Shown: positions 18,484 through 28,387 of the stretch, one piece after another | How positions within the stretch are numbered: position 1 is the first letter of the stretch | Layout of the letters: every line of letters starts with the position of its first letter | Origin: Rhodoferax sp. | GTDB taxonomy: Bacteria > Pseudomonadota > Gammaproteobacteria > Burkholderiales > Burkholderiaceae_C | NCBI GenBank assembly: GCA_013791765.1 | Contig: VMTC01000107.1 | Coordinates: 62,001 to 126,000, forward strand | Reading direction: 5' to 3' | Length of the DNA stretch: 64,000 bases | The notes under the pieces: generated by a model | Told to the model about the DNA's origin: nothing | Database searches by the model: none | The model's input: the letters and a program-made list of their open reading frames with translations, nothing else | Program-made: the position numbers and the translations under genes

Positions 18484-21400
18484 ATGAAAACTAATAGCGC
18501 AATGACCGGCCCCTGGTTTGGCACCCAGTCGCTGGCCAGCTCAATCGACCGGGCCACCTGGGACCGCGGTCTGACGCTTTACCTGACGCAAAAAGTGCTG
18601 TCGCTGGAAATCAAGCACATCGGCGACTACTGGCAACTGCAAGCCACCGTGCAAGGCAGCCAGCGCTGGCCTTACCAGGTGTCGATCGAGCTCACCTTCA
18701 ACCCCAATGGCGAAGTCGCCAATTGGGACAGCGACTGCAGTTGCCCGGTCGGCTACCAGTGCAAGCATGGCGTGGCGGTGTTGCTCAAGGCGGCGCAACA
18801 GGGGCGCCGCCTGATGGACCCCAGCGTGGCGCTCAGCGCCTCGGCGCCGGCGGCACCCACACCAGAACAAGTCGAAGCGCTGCGCCAGGCGGCGCTGGCG
18901 CGCGCCGCCGATCAAGCCCGCCGCGAAGCCGAGGCGCCGCTCTTGCACTGGTTGCAGGAGTTGAACCAGGCCAGCCGCCACCGCGCGCAAGACGGCGCCG
19001 CCGCGCCCACCGTCTTCATTCACGAGCATTATCTGTACCTGCTGTCGGTGGCGGGCGCCAAGGGCCGCACACCCGAAATGCAGATGGACGTGGTCGTGTC
19101 CTATCCCAAAGTCAACGGCGGTTGGGCCAAACCCAAAGCGCTGCGCATTCCACCAGCGCGCGGCCAAAGCGCCTTTGACCAGGCCACCGAGGTTGATCAG
19201 GAACTGCTGCAACTGATGCGTGCCCTGCCCAGCGGCAGCAGCGGCTACTACAGCTACGGCTACAAAGCCAAGGTCACGTTGCATGGCAAGCTCGGCGTGA
19301 TGGCGCTGCAGCAGGCAGCCAGCACCGGGCGCCTGCTGTTTGACAGCGGCAAAGGTCTGCCAGGCACCTCGATGCAATGGGGGCCAACGCAGGACTTGCG
19401 CTGGGAGTGGCATGAAGTCGCGAGCCCGAGCGGCGACGAGCCGACCTGGGCCTTGCGCGCCCGGCTGGCCAGCGCCGGCGCGCAATTGTGCCTGAACACA
19501 CCGCCTTTGTACCTGGACGCGGCAAACGGCCTGTGCGGCCTAGTCCAGGCCGATGGCGTGCCTGCGGCGCAACTGGCGGTACTGCTCAAGGCGCCAGCGC
19601 TCAAACCCTCGGCGCTCAAAGCGCACCAGGGCGAACTGCTGCAGCAACTCGGCCCGGTGCCCGCGCCACCGGTGCTCGAGCAACTCCCCACGCTCTCAGG
19701 CATCACGCCGCGCGCCTGTCTGCACATCGCGCCGGTGCCGCCGCAATCAATTGCAGTGAGCGGCCTGTTGCAGGTGCAACTGCGTTTTGACTACGCGGGC
19801 CACCGCGGCTGGTGGGCCGGTCTGGGCGGTACCGTGCTGATGGATGACGCTCAGGGCCGGGTGCTGCTGCACCGTGACCTGGAAGCCGAGTTGGACGCCA
19901 TCACCCGGCTGGCTGCAATGGGCCTGCGCTCGGGCGAGCAGGGCAGCTTCGGCATCCCCGGCCACGCCTCGCAGCAAAATTGGCTTCAATGGGCGGACGA
20001 GGGCTTTGCCGCGTTCAAGGCGGCCGGCTTTGAGCTCACGCTGGACCCCGCGTTGATTGACTGGATCAGCCACGCCGATGCGCTGAACGTCAAACTGCGG
20101 GGTCAGGGCGAAGACGACGACGGCACGCAGCACGCCCATGACAGTCACGCAGGCGCCCCTGCCGAGGGCGGCGAGGACTTTGAAGACGGCGCAACCTCGC
20201 CCTGGTTTGATCTGTCCCTGGGCATGGAGATCAACGGCGTGCGCCACAACATCCTGCCCTGGCTGCCGACACTGATTGCGCAGGCGGCGACGAGCCCGCT
20301 CGATGCCGACACCGGCCTGCCCACCCTGGCGCCGTTCATCTTTGTGCCCAATAGCACCGGCCAGGGTTTCATCCGCCTGCCGACCGACGCGCTCAAGCCC
20401 TGGATGGAGGCGCTACTGGAACTGGTGGGTGAGCGCAGCCATGATTTTTCAGGCGAGAGCCTCAAACTCTCGCGCCTGGACGCGATGCGCACCACCGCAG
20501 CCCTGGGTGAAGGCGCCGTGTGGGACGGCGCGCAGGCGCTGCGCCAGATGGTCAAGCAGCTCAGCGGCCACACCGAATTGCCCGAAGTGCCGGTGCCCGC
20601 CAGCGTGCAGGCCAGCCTGCGCCCCTACCAGCAGCAGGGCGTGAACTGGCTGCAGTTTTTGCGCCAGTACAGCCTGGGCGGCATCCTGGCCGACGACATG
20701 GGCCTGGGCAAAACGCTGCAGACGCTGGTGCACATCCAGATCGAGAAAGACGCGGGTCGACTCAAGTACCCGGCGCTGATCGTCGCGCCCGTGAGCCTGA
20801 TGGGCAACTGGCAGCGCGAGGCCGCGCGTTTTTGCCCCGGTCTGCGCAGCCTGGTGCTGCACGGCAAAGATCGCCATGAGCTGGCCGACAGCCTGCATGA
20901 CCATGACATTGTGATCACGCCGTATTCGCTGCTGGAGCGCGACCGCGAGCGCTGGCTCAAGACCCGCTGGCACGTCGTGGTGCTCGATGAGGCGCAAAAC
21001 ATCAAGAACGCCAGTACCCAGGCCGCGCAGGTGGCGAGCCAGCTGCGCGCACGCCAGCGCCTGTGCCTGTCGGGCACGCCGATGGAAAACCACCTGGGTG
21101 AAATCTGGAGCCTGTTCCACTTCCTGATGCCGGGCTTTCTGGGTAGCCAGAAGAAGTTTGGCGACCTGTTTCGCACACCGATTGAAAAACTGGGCAACCC
21201 GGAGCGGCTGGAGCAACTGCGCGCCCGCGTCACGCCCTTCATGCTGCGGCGCACCAAGGCGCTGGTGGCGGGCGAGCTGCCGCCCAAGATCGAGACCGTG
21301 ATGCGCGTCGAGCTCAGCGGCAAGCAGGCCGACCTGTACGAAACCATTCGCTTAGGCATGGAAAAAAGCGTGCGCGAAGCGCTCGACACCAAAGGCATGG

Positions 21401-22020
21401 CCAAGTCGCAGATCACGATTCTCGATGCGCTCTTGAAGCTGCGCCAGGTCTGCTGCGACCCGCATCTGGTGACGCTGGCCGCCGCCAAAAAGGTGAGCAA
21501 CTCGGCCAAGCTGGAGCGGCTGATGGAAATGCTGCCCGAGATGCTGGCCGAGGGCCGGCGCATCTTGCTGTTCTCGCAATTCACGACCATGCTCAAACTG
21601 ATCGAGGCGGAACTTGAGAAGCGGGGCATCCTCTGGGTCAAGCTCACCGGCCAGAGCCAGAAGCGCGACTCGCTGATCGAGCAGTTCACCAGCGGCGCCG
21701 TGCCTTTGTTCTTGATCAGCCTCAAAGCCGGTGGCGTCGGCCTGAACCTGCCGCAAGCCGACACCGTGATCCACTACGACCCCTGGTGGAACCCGGCGGT
21801 GGAGAACCAGGCCACCGACCGCGCGCACCGCATTGGCCAGACCCAAAGCGTGTGGGTCGTCAAGCTGGTGGCGCAAGGCACGATTGAAGAGCGCATCCTG
21901 GGCCTGCAAGAGCGTAAAGCCGCGTTGGCCGAGAGCATGTACAGCGGCTCGGTCGGGCGCAAACAGCCGCTGTTTTCCGAGAGTGATCTGGCGGAGTTGC
22001 TAAAACCACTATCTGTTTAG
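18484..22020 (+). CDS. SWIM zinc-finger SNF2-family helicase
   Basis: This 1178-residue protein is a bacterial Swi2/Snf2 ATPase. A SWIM zinc finger sits near residues 85-102 (CSCPVGYQCKHG, the CxCx5CxH form), which suggests DNA or protein binding. A long middle region precedes the helicase core. The core has Walker A DDMGLGKT near 737, the LDEAQNIKN box near 835, SGTPMENHLGE, and motif VI QATDRAHRIGQ near the C-terminus. The family is linked to transcription or repair, but its bacterial role is poorly known. The ATG at 18484 abuts the upstream repeat; ATG at 18502 is an alternative start. No partner gene is obvious. Confidence 0.93.
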   Translation: MKTNSAMTGPWFGTQSLASSIDRATWDRGLTLYLTQKVLSLEIKHIGDYWQLQATVQGSQRWPYQVSIELTFNPNGEVANWDSDCSCPVGYQCKHGVAVLLKAAQQGRRLMDPSVALSASAPAAPTPEQVEALRQAALARAADQARREAEAPLLHWLQELNQASRHRAQDGAAAPTVFIHEHYLYLLSVAGAKGRTPEMQMDVVVSYPKVNGGWAKPKALRIPPARGQSAFDQATEVDQELLQLMRALPSGSSGYYSYGYKAKVTLHGKLGVMALQQAASTGRLLFDSGKGLPGTSMQWGPTQDLRWEWHEVASPSGDEPTWALRARLASAGAQLCLNTPPLYLDAANGLCGLVQADGVPAAQLAVLLKAPALKPSALKAHQGELLQQLGPVPAPPVLEQLPTLSGITPRACLHIAPVPPQSIAVSGLLQVQLRFDYAGHRGWWAGLGGTVLMDDAQGRVLLHRDLEAELDAITRLAAMGLRSGEQGSFGIPGHASQQNWLQWADEGFAAFKAAGFELTLDPALIDWISHADALNVKLRGQGEDDDGTQHAHDSHAGAPAEGGEDFEDGATSPWFDLSLGMEINGVRHNILPWLPTLIAQAATSPLDADTGLPTLAPFIFVPNSTGQGFIRLPTDALKPWMEALLELVGERSHDFSGESLKLSRLDAMRTTAALGEGAVWDGAQALRQMVKQLSGHTELPEVPVPASVQASLRPYQQQGVNWLQFLRQYSLGGILADDMGLGKTLQTLVHIQIEKDAGRLKYPALIVAPVSLMGNWQREAARFCPGLRSLVLHGKDRHELADSLHDHDIVITPYSLLERDRERWLKTRWHVVVLDEAQNIKNASTQAAQVASQLRARQRLCLSGTPMENHLGEIWSLFHFLMPGFLGSQKKFGDLFRTPIEKLGNPERLEQLRARVTPFMLRRTKALVAGELPPKIETVMRVELSGKQADLYETIRLGMEKSVREALDTKGMAKSQITILDALLKLRQVCCDPHLVTLAAAKKVSNSAKLERLMEMLPEMLAEGRRILLFSQFTTMLKLIEAELEKRGILWVKLTGQSQKRDSLIEQFTSGAVPLFLISLKAGGVGLNLPQADTVIHYDPWWNPAVENQATDRAHRIGQTQSVWVVKLVAQGTIEERILGLQERKAALAESMYSGSVGRKQPLFSESDLAELLKPLSV

Positions 22021-22322
22021 GAGCTGCTTAAGCAAGTATCACGCGGGCTGAAGGGCTAAATTAACCATAAACCGCGTGGCTGACTGGTGCGCCGTGTCGC
22101 GCAAAAAAAAGACCACCCGAAGGTGGCCGAAAAATGTTCCCAAGGGAAGCTCGCTGAATTTTTTGATAGTCTCAAGGCCCGTCTATCAGCTGACTGGACT
22201 CCAGCATTTTTTCACTGTGACAGCAGTGGTGTCGACTTTAGCGGCCCTGTTTGTCATGGGGTATCCCCCATTTGGGGGATACAAGGTCTGTCGCAGCAGA
22301 AAAGTGTCGCTTTTTGCGACTT
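22021..22322. other. Gap between convergent SNF2 and histidine-kinase genes
   Basis: About 300 bp without a supported gene. It starts with a repeat-like stretch (GAGCTGCTTAAGCAAG at 22021, GAAGGGCTAAATT at 22049). It contains a short CCACC/GGTGG hairpin near 22112, a perfect 22-bp palindrome at 22261-22282 and a terminator-like hairpin at 22306-22320. Short open frames here have no recognisable product. Confidence 0.6.
22261..22282. repeat. Perfect 22-bp palindrome
   Basis: GTATCCCCCA, two Ts, then TGGGGGATAC form a perfect inverted repeat with 10-bp arms between two convergent genes. It may form an RNA hairpin on either strand or bind a dimeric protein. No T-run follows. Confidence 0.85.
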
Positions 22323-22324
22323 TT
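22306..22324. terminator. Bidirectional terminator-like hairpin
   Basis: GTCGC (22306-22310), a five-base loop and GCGAC (22316-22320) are followed by TTTTAT on the plus strand. On the minus strand the stem is followed by ACTTTTCT. It sits just beyond the stop of the histidine kinase and could end transcription from both sides. The stem is short. Confidence 0.5.
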
Positions 22325-23597
22325 ATCCTGCGCTAGCCGGCGAGAGCGGCAGCTTGATGACAAAGCAGGCGCCGCCGTCCGGACGGTTTTCACAAGACAC
22401 GGTGCCACCATGGCGTTGGGCGATGGATTTCACCAGGGCCAACCCCAGTCCGACGCCGCCGTCGCGCTCGGTGGCACCCGGCAGCCGGTAAAAAGGCTCA
22501 AAAATGCGTTCCCGCAGCTCGGGCGGCACACCGGGGCCACGGTCACAGACGCTGATAACGGCCTGATGATCGACCAAACGCAGCGCCACCGTGATCTCGC
22601 CCGCAGCGTGGCGACGCGCATTCTCCAGCAGGTTGCGCACCGCGCGGCGCAGCAACTTGGTGACGCCTTGCACCGGCAGGTCGCTTGGACCGCCCGGCTC
22701 GGCTGTCGGATCACTCGCCAGTTGGACATCGAGCTCGGCATTGACCCGGGCACATTCCTCTGCCGCCAGGCCAATCAGATCAACCGACTCAATCGTGCCC
22801 AGGTCGGTTTCACGGGCGTCCAGTCGGCTGGCCAGCAAAATTTCTTCGATCAACTGGTCAAGCTCACTGATATTGCGTGATACCTCGTTCTTGAAGGTCG
22901 CAGAGGACGGTGCGCCCATCAGCTCGAGCCCCATGCGAATACGGGTCAGCGGCGAGCGCAACTCATGCGAGGCGTTAGCGAGCAATGACTTTTGCGATGC
23001 CAGCAGCGATTCCTGCGACTTGACCAGGGTTTCGATGCGCTGGGCCGCGTGGTTGAAGCGCGCACCCAGAAAGGCGACCTCGTCGGAGCCAGCCTGCGGC
23101 ACACGAACCGAGAGCTCGCCTTCGCCCCATTTTTCAACGCCGTTTTGCAGCAATTCCAGGCGCCGCGTGAGCTTGCGGATGATCGGGTAGGTGGCGAGCG
23201 CCACCGCGATACCGACCAGGGACAATGTCCAGAAAAAACCAAAAGGCGCTCGACTCCAGGGTGACTGCGGTGGGCGTGGAAACTGCAGGTGAACCATTTC
23301 CCCGTCGTTCATTACCGCCACAAACTCAGGGTCGTTGCCATACTGGCTGTAGGGGCCAAGCCAGCGATCCTGCGGATCCGGCGCCCGGTCGCCGTGATAT
23401 CCAAAACCAACGTCTGGTGGGCGCCTGATGCGGGAGTGCCCATTGCCAATGATTTTCCCGACATGGTCGCGGATGACCACGTTGCGCAGCGGCGGCTCAG
23501 CGGTCAGGCGCCAGGCCCAACCGACCAGCAAGGTCAGTACCGCCACGGCCAGCACCACGGCCAGCCAGATCCGCACATACAGTTTCTTGAAGATCAT
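22323..23597 (-). CDS. Two-component sensor histidine kinase
   Basis: A 424-residue class I sensor kinase. Membrane helices lie at about 8-28 and 120-140 and flank a small periplasmic domain of about 90 residues. A HAMP linker follows, then HisKA with the phospho-accepting histidine H211 in NASHELRSPLTR. The HATPase domain has NLLENARRHA (N box), DRGPGVP (G1) and GVGLGLALVKSI (G2). The ATG at 23597 is preferred; an in-frame TTG six bases earlier would add two residues. The cognate OmpR-type regulator lies 52 bp upstream on the same strand. The CpxA/RstB-like layout suggests envelope sensing, but the stimulus is not visible. Confidence 0.93.
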   Translation of the reverse strand: MIFKKLYVRIWLAVVLAVAVLTLLVGWAWRLTAEPPLRNVVIRDHVGKIIGNGHSRIRRPPDVGFGYHGDRAPDPQDRWLGPYSQYGNDPEFVAVMNDGEMVHLQFPRPPQSPWSRAPFGFFWTLSLVGIAVALATYPIIRKLTRRLELLQNGVEKWGEGELSVRVPQAGSDEVAFLGARFNHAAQRIETLVKSQESLLASQKSLLANASHELRSPLTRIRMGLELMGAPSSATFKNEVSRNISELDQLIEEILLASRLDARETDLGTIESVDLIGLAAEECARVNAELDVQLASDPTAEPGGPSDLPVQGVTKLLRRAVRNLLENARRHAAGEITVALRLVDHQAVISVCDRGPGVPPELRERIFEPFYRLPGATERDGGVGLGLALVKSIAQRHGGTVSCENRPDGGACFVIKLPLSPASAG

Positions 23598-23649
23598 GCC
23601 CAAGGCCGGTTCGGAAGTAAGTTTTTACCAGCTATTCCTGAGCCCGTCT

Positions 23650-24354
23650 TTAATCTTGCTGGCGGGCGAAGACGTAGCCGACGCCGCGCACCGTGAGGAT
23701 GCGCTTGGGGTCCTTGGCATCGAGCTCAATGGCGGCGCGGATTCGTCCCATGTGCACGTCAATGGAGCGGTCAAAGGCGTCGAGTTCGCGCCCGCGTACG
23801 GCTTCCATGATCTGGTCGCGCGTGAGCACCCGCCCGGCGCGCTCAGCCATAGCCACCAGCAGATCGAACTGGTAAGAGGTCAGATCGCAGAGTTGACCCG
23901 CCACACTCACAGAGCGGGCGTCGCGGTCGATCTCCAGCGTGCCAAAACGCAGCTGCGTTTCGAGCTTGGGGGCACCCTCCACATGGCGACGCAAGACCGC
24001 GCGAATGCGCGCCAGCAGTTCACGCGGCTCAAACGGCTTGGGCAGGTAGTCGTCGGCACCAATCTCTAAGCCGATGATGCGGTCCATCGGGTCGCCCTTG
24101 GCGGTCAGCATCAGCACCGGCGTTTGCGCCAGCACACCGGGCAGCGCACGGATGCGCCTACACACCTCCAGGCCGTCCATGTCAGGCAGCATCAGGTCCA
24201 GGATCACCAGATCAGGCGGGTTGGCCTGCAGGTCGGCGAGTCCGCTTTGGCCGGTCCCAGCATGGATCACCTCAAAGCCTGACTGGCCCAGGTACTCACT
24301 GACCATGCGGGCCAGGCGCGCATCATCTTCGATCATCAGCAGGTTTTGACTCAT
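23650..24354 (-). CDS. OmpR/PhoB-family response regulator
   Basis: The 234-residue regulator has an N-terminal receiver domain with acidic pocket EDD (9-11), phospho-acceptor D53 in LVILDLMLPDMDG, and the conserved LTAKGD threonine and KPF lysine. The winged-helix effector domain (about 130-230) contains LTSYQFDLLVAMAERAGRVLTRDQIM and RSIDVHMGRIR. It precedes the histidine-kinase gene by 52 bp, so the two form an operon. Its own promoter should lie in the 68 bp after glgP, unless read-through from the glycogen operon supplies it. Confidence 0.94.
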   Translation of the reverse strand: MSQNLLMIEDDARLARMVSEYLGQSGFEVIHAGTGQSGLADLQANPPDLVILDLMLPDMDGLEVCRRIRALPGVLAQTPVLMLTAKGDPMDRIIGLEIGADDYLPKPFEPRELLARIRAVLRRHVEGAPKLETQLRFGTLEIDRDARSVSVAGQLCDLTSYQFDLLVAMAERAGRVLTRDQIMEAVRGRELDAFDRSIDVHMGRIRAAIELDAKDPKRILTVRGVGYVFARQQD

Positions 24355-24422
24355 AAAACCAGTCTAGGGCCGGGCAGCAGCAAGCGCTTGAAGTGTCTGT
24401 AAAGTTTCGGTAAACAACCCAG

Positions 24423-26870
24423 CTACTGGAGCGGCGCAACGCCCCAGATATCCGTGGCGTATTCACGAATCGTGCGGTCCGAAGAAAACGGGCCCATACC
24501 CGCGACATTCAGAATCGCGCTGCGTGTCCAGGCCGCCGGGCGTCGGTAAAGCTCGTCCACTTTGTCCTGGCTGGCACAGTAGTCACCGTAATCGGCCAGC
24601 AACTGGTAGTAGTCTGATTCCAGCAGCGCATTGACCACGTCGCGGTAACGCCCGGGCTCTTCAGCCGAAAAAGCGCCTTGCGCGATGCGGTCAATGGCCA
24701 GCTTCAGGTCAAAATTGCCCTCATAGTAGCTGCGGGGCTGATAGCCATAGCCGCGCAGTTCGGTCACTTTGTCGGCGCGGTTGCCAAAGACAAAAATGTT
24801 GTCCAGGCCCACATTCTCGGCAATCTCGATGTTTGCGCCATCCCAGGTGCCAATGGTGAGGGCGCCATTGAGTGCAAATTTCATGTTGCCGGTGCCCGAG
24901 GCTTCGGTGCCGGCGGTTGATATCTGTTCGGACAAATTGGCCGCAGGGATGATGATTTCCGCCACCGAGACGCGGTAATTGGGGATGAACACGACGCGCA
25001 GCAGCGAGCCAATGAGGGGGTCGTTGTTGACGACGCGGGCCACGTCGTTGATCAGCCGGATGATGAGCTTGGCCATGTAATAGGCCGAGGCCGCCTTGCC
25101 GGCAAAGATCACGGTGCGTGGCACCCAGTTGGCGTGGGGCTGCGCCAGAATGCGGTGGTAACGGGAGATGACGTGCAGCACATTGAGCAGTTGGCGTTTG
25201 TATTCGTGCATGCGCTTGACCTGCACGTCAAACAGACTGTGCGGGTCCACGATGACGCCCGGGCAGCGGGCGATCAGCTCCGTCAGGCGGCGCTTGTTCT
25301 GCTGTTTGGCCAGGCGAAAAGCGTTTTGAAACTCCGGCTCATCGGCCAGATCGCGCAACTGGGCCAGTTCGTCCAGGTCACGCCGCCACTGTGGCCCAAT
25401 GCGGCTGTCGATCAGGCTTGAGAGCGACGGATTGGCCTGCGACAACCAGCGGCGCGGGGTAATGCCGTTGGTCTTGTTGCAAAAGCGGTCTGGGTACATC
25501 CGCACAAAATCAGAAAAAATGGTGTCCACCATGAGTTGGCTGTGCAGCGCTGATACGCCATTGACCTTGTGGCTGGCCAGTACCGACAGATGGGCCATGC
25601 GCACCCGGCGCGCGCCACGCTCCTCGATCAACGAGATGCGGCGCAGCAAGGCGTGATCCTCAGGAAAACGGCCATGGACTTCAGCCAGAAAGCGCGCGTT
25701 GATGTCAAAGATCAAGCCCATGTGCCTGGGCAGCACGCGGCTCAGCAGGTCGACCTGCCAGGTCTCCAGGGCCTCTTCCATCAAGGTGTGATTGGTGTAG
25801 GAGAAGATGCGGGTGCATAAGCTCCAGGCGGATTCCCAGTCCAGTTGGTGCTCGTCCAGCATGAGTCGCATCAACTCGGGCACCGCCAGCGCCGGATGCG
25901 TGTCGTTGAGGTGAATCGCCACCTTGTCGGCGAGTTGTTCCAAACCGTGATGGGTCTTGAGGTGACGCCGCAAAATATCCTGCAGCGAGGCGCTGACAAA
26001 GAAGTACTCCTGGCGCAGACGCAACTCATGGCCGTGTTCGGTGCGGTCATCCGGGTACAGCACGCGCGAGACGTTTTCTGACTGGTTTTTAGCCTCCACC
26101 GCCTCGATGTAATCGCCCCGATTGAAGGCATCGAGGTTGACGCCGCCACTGGCGCGCGCCGACCACAGGCGCATGGTGACCACACTGCGCATCTGATGGC
26201 CGGGCACACCGGTGTCGTAGGCGGTGGCAATCACGTCTTCGGTATCCATCCACTTCGAGTGGCCGTTTTGCGGCACCAGGTGCCCGCCAAAGCGAACGGT
26301 GTAACTCAATTCAGGGCGCATGAATTCCCATGGATAACCATTGACGAGCCAGTAGTCGGGGTCTTCGACCTGCTGGCCCTGCACGATGCGCTGGGCAAAC
26401 ATGCCATATTCATAACGGATGCCGTAACCCATGCCGGGTAGGCCCAGCGTGGCCATCGAGTCCAGAAAACAGGCGGCCAGACGACCCAGCCCACCGTTGC
26501 CCAGGCCGGCATCAGGCTCCAGGTCAATCAAGGCGTCAAAGTCGGCACCCAGCAAGGCGCAGGCCTGTTTGACCGGCTCGTAGATGTCGGCCGCCATCAT
26601 GGCATTGGTCAGGGCACGCCCGGTGAGGAATTCCAGCGACAGGTAGTAGACGCGCTTGGCGTCCTGCTCTTCGGCTTGGGCCAGCGACTCGCGCCAGCCA
26701 TCCATGATGCGGTCGCGCACGGCATGAAACACAGCAAACAGCCAGTCGCGCTGGGTGGCCGAGCGCAGGTCTTTTCCGACCTGGTAAACCAGGCGGTTCG
26801 AGATTGAGCGGCGCAAGGCTGCAACGCTATTGGTCGGCTTGTCAAACTGAAAAATGGGGGTGGCGGGCAT
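24423..26870 (-). CDS. glgP: Glycogen/starch phosphorylase
   Basis: GlgP releases glucose 1-phosphate from glycogen chain ends. The 815-residue GT35 enzyme has LEPDAGLGNGGLGRLAACFLDS near residue 110 and the pyridoxal-phosphate lysine in EASGTGNMKFALNGA near 650. The length is typical. ATG at 26870 is favoured; a TTG at 26876 in frame would overlap the glgA stop. It is the last gene of a seven-gene unit with glgA, glgC, malQ, glgX, glgB and a transporter, so synthesis and breakdown are on one transcript. Confidence 0.96.
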   Translation of the reverse strand: MPATPIFQFDKPTNSVAALRRSISNRLVYQVGKDLRSATQRDWLFAVFHAVRDRIMDGWRESLAQAEEQDAKRVYYLSLEFLTGRALTNAMMAADIYEPVKQACALLGADFDALIDLEPDAGLGNGGLGRLAACFLDSMATLGLPGMGYGIRYEYGMFAQRIVQGQQVEDPDYWLVNGYPWEFMRPELSYTVRFGGHLVPQNGHSKWMDTEDVIATAYDTGVPGHQMRSVVTMRLWSARASGGVNLDAFNRGDYIEAVEAKNQSENVSRVLYPDDRTEHGHELRLRQEYFFVSASLQDILRRHLKTHHGLEQLADKVAIHLNDTHPALAVPELMRLMLDEHQLDWESAWSLCTRIFSYTNHTLMEEALETWQVDLLSRVLPRHMGLIFDINARFLAEVHGRFPEDHALLRRISLIEERGARRVRMAHLSVLASHKVNGVSALHSQLMVDTIFSDFVRMYPDRFCNKTNGITPRRWLSQANPSLSSLIDSRIGPQWRRDLDELAQLRDLADEPEFQNAFRLAKQQNKRRLTELIARCPGVIVDPHSLFDVQVKRMHEYKRQLLNVLHVISRYHRILAQPHANWVPRTVIFAGKAASAYYMAKLIIRLINDVARVVNNDPLIGSLLRVVFIPNYRVSVAEIIIPAANLSEQISTAGTEASGTGNMKFALNGALTIGTWDGANIEIAENVGLDNIFVFGNRADKVTELRGYGYQPRSYYEGNFDLKLAIDRIAQGAFSAEEPGRYRDVVNALLESDYYQLLADYGDYCASQDKVDELYRRPAAWTRSAILNVAGMGPFSSDRTIREYATDIWGVAPLQ

Positions 26871-26872
26871 GG

Positions 26873-28387
26873 TCAAGGGCTCCCGAAGACAAGGGGGTTG
26901 ATGGGACTTTTGTCGGACTGCAGCGACTGGTATATGGCCAGGTAGTGCTGCGCGGCAGTGCGCCAGTCAAAGCGCAGACTCATGCCGCGCTGCTGTACTG
27001 CTGCCCATTCATCTGGGCGTCGAAACAAGGCAAAGGCACGTCGCACGGCGCTGAGCAAGCCGTCGGGGCTCAATTGGTCGAATACAAAACCAGTGGCGCT
27101 GCCTTCGTCCAGGTTTTCCAGGGAGCAATCGACCACAGTGTCGGCCAAGCCCCCGACCCGGCGCACCAGCGGCAAGGTACCGTAGCGCAGCGCGTAGAGT
27201 TGGGTCAGACCACAAGGCTCAAACTCGGAAGGCACCAGCATCACGTCGGCACCGGCGACGACGGCATGCGCGCTGACTTCGTCGTAGCCGATGCGCACCC
27301 CTACCTGGCCGGGGTAGCGGATGGCGGCATCGACAAAAGCCTGCTCCAGCGCCGGATCGCCCTGGCCCAGCAAGGCCACTTGGCCCCCGCGCTGCACCAG
27401 TTCGGCCAGCACCTGGGGCAGCAGGTGCAGTCCTTTTTGCGCCGTCAGGCGGCTGACAACACCGAATACCAGAGCATTGGCACGCGGCTCCAGAGTGAAC
27501 AAGGTTTGAAGGGCGCGTTTATCGAGCGCTTTGTTCTGCAGCTGCGTTTCGTCGTAACGGGCCGGCAACAAGGGGTCGGTGCCCGGGTTCCATATCTGGT
27601 CATCCACGCCGTTGAGAATGCCCGAAAGTGCGTTGGCGCGCTCACGCAGCAGTCCGTCGAGCCCGCAGCCTTGCGCTTCAGTGGTGATTTCACCGGCGTA
27701 GGTCGGGCTGACGGTGGTGATGCGATCAGCGTAGCGGATGGCCGCTTTCATGAAGGAGAGCTGGCCAAAAAACTCCAGCCCGTCGACGTCGAACCAGGAC
27801 GCGGGCAGTCCCAACTGAGCAAATTCTGCGGCTGCAAACAGGCCCTGATAGGCCAGATTATGGATGGTGAAAATGGTCGCCGGGGTGGCTTGACGGGCCT
27901 GCGCAAAGGCGCGCACATAAGCCGGCACCAGACCGGCGTGCCAATCATGGCAGTGAATGACATCGGGCATCCAGTGCGGGTCGAGTCCCTGGCCCAGCGT
28001 TGCTCCGGCCCACCCCAGTGCCGCGAAGCGCCTCGCGTTGTCATGCCAATCCTTGCCGTCCGGCCCGAGATAGGGGTTGCCCTGACGCTCATACAAGGCC
28101 GGAGCTTGCAGCAGATAGACCGGCAGGTCAAAGCCGGGCAGCGTGACCAGCGTCACACTGGCGGGGGGCAACGCAGGTGCCGCGCCCCAGGGCATCTTTC
28201 CTTCAGGTAAGCGGGCAACGGCTTGCATGGCGAGGGCTTGCGCGATGAGGGCAGGGAACGCCGGCAGCAGCAAACGCACGTCAACGCCCAGGGTACGCAA
28301 TGCCGGGGGCAGGCCGGCGCTGACATCGGCCAGCCCCCCGGTTTTGAGGAACGGAAACAGCTCGGTGCAAACGTACAGAACTTTCAT
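26873..28387 (-). CDS. glgA: Glycogen synthase (ADP-glucose)
   Basis: GlgA (504 aa, GT5) transfers glucose from ADP-glucose to the growing alpha-1,4 chain. The ADP-glucose-binding KTGGLADV motif is near residue 15, and the C-terminal domain has [30 protein letters not shown] with the catalytic glutamate. Its start overlaps the glgC stop by four bases (ATGA) and its stop falls just before the glgP ATG, so expression is probably coupled to glgC, its substrate supplier. Confidence 0.96.
   Translation of the reverse strand: MKVLYVCTELFPFLKTGGLADVSAGLPPALRTLGVDVRLLLPAFPALIAQALAMQAVARLPEGKMPWGAAPALPPASVTLVTLPGFDLPVYLLQAPALYERQGNPYLGPDGKDWHDNARRFAALGWAGATLGQGLDPHWMPDVIHCHDWHAGLVPAYVRAFAQARQATPATIFTIHNLAYQGLFAAAEFAQLGLPASWFDVDGLEFFGQLSFMKAAIRYADRITTVSPTYAGEITTEAQGCGLDGLLRERANALSGILNGVDDQIWNPGTDPLLPARYDETQLQNKALDKRALQTLFTLEPRANALVFGVVSRLTAQKGLHLLPQVLAELVQRGGQVALLGQGDPALEQAFVDAAIRYPGQVGVRIGYDEVSAHAVVAGADVMLVPSEFEPCGLTQLYALRYGTLPLVRRVGGLADTVVDCSLENLDEGSATGFVFDQLSPDGLLSAVRRAFALFRRPDEWAAVQQRGMSLRFDWRTAAQHYLAIYQSLQSDKSPINPLVFGSP

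Noticed and set aside
26870..26876. TTG at 26876 as the start of glgP
   Set aside because: It would overlap the glgA stop. The ATG two codons later is the better start.
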